From contig JBNKTK010000006.1 of assembly GCA_050298035.1 (NCBI GenBank), positions 1 through 61,571 on the forward strand: a DNA stretch of 61,571 nucleotides, in the 5' to 3' direction. The DNA is from Gaoshiqia sp050298035 (GTDB lineage: Bacteria > Bacteroidota > Bacteroidia > Bacteroidales > Prolixibacteraceae). Below the pieces are notes generated by a model, which saw only the letters and a program-made list of their open reading frames with translations, was not told where the DNA came from and ran no database searches. Within the stretch, counting starts at the first letter, position 1, and every line of letters starts with the position of its first letter. This document shows, piece after piece, positions 61,560-61,571 of the stretch. Made by a program: the position numbers and the translations under genes.

Positions 61560-61571
61560 ATGTCAGAATTT
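61560..61571 (+). CDS. Possible start of the next gene, cut by the window edge
   Basis: ATG TCA GAA TTT opens at the very end of the window on the plus strand. Only four codons are visible, so this is a guess based on the start codon and the AT-rich upstream spacer. Confidence 0.2.

Overview
The window looks like the chromosome of a Bacteroidota bacterium, most likely a free-living or marine member of the Marinilabiliales/Prolixibacteraceae type. The lineage is inferred from gene content, not from a search. Supporting signs are a SusC-style TonB receptor with a DUF4249 lipoprotein partner, a NigD-like lipoprotein, many short lipobox signal peptides, the Bacteroidota form of LptD, an RRM RNA-binding protein, and promoters that fit TTTG-N19-TAnnTTTG rather than the E. 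coli consensus. Shine-Dalgarno sequences are mostly absent. No rRNA, tRNA, CRISPR array or intact insertion sequence was seen.

Layout. 1-8.2 kb: end of an SpmA/SpmB-type membrane protein, kdsA (Kdo synthesis), a cytoplasmic cellobiose phosphorylase with an unknown upstream gene, a CE2-like SGNH esterase lipoprotein, a thioredoxin lipoprotein, gene remnants, and a NigD-like lipoprotein. 8.4-16.7 kb: an S9 prolyl-oligopeptidase-type lipoprotein, then a tightly packed minus-strand operon of TonB receptor, DUF4249 lipoprotein, an MG2-like protein with an orphan plug-like segment, and an unknown secreted protein. 17-23.3 kb: an accessory stretch of single genes all on the minus strand (RsgA-type GTPase, small beta-barrel protein, Fic protein, rhomboid protease, unknown protein) separated by palindromes and by two equal-length 177-bp repeats, so it looks like a cassette array. 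23.9-26.3 kb: a visibly more GC-rich operon of DUF5063 protein, RNase D-like exonuclease and RlmI-type methyltransferase, followed by 0.9 kb of text-like intergenic repeats and an RRM protein with a long leader.

27.9-41.3 kb is largely housekeeping: a GAF/fRMsr protein, pyrBI behind a strong terminator and a 51-codon leader reading frame, a YigZ-family protein, dnaA, an MCE/MlaD protein and an amidase that share a C-terminal SPOR-like domain, divergent lptD, a SlyD-like isomerase, aroC, a DUF134 regulator and a glutamate/aspartate-type symporter. 41.4-47 kb is an L-fucose module (fucI, a DUF6786 protein, a FucP-like permease and a GntR-type sensor-regulator) with no kinase or aldolase. 47-56.5 kb holds envelope genes: a DUF6340 lipoprotein, a VWA-like membrane protein, a membrane-anchored LuxR regulator, a small membrane protein, a large metalloprotease/propeller/barrel protein, and a metallophosphoesterase. 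57.3-61.4 kb has an XRE regulator upstream of pyrK-pyrD, a class C beta-lactamase-like hydrolase and a small secreted protein.

The observations most worth a second look are the pyrBI attenuator with its leader reading frame, the MCE-SPOR fusion, the repeat-separated cassette-like array containing a Fic protein with Gln in place of the catalytic His, the protease/propeller/barrel protein, and the 15-bp dyad overlapping a predicted promoter inside the fucose operon.
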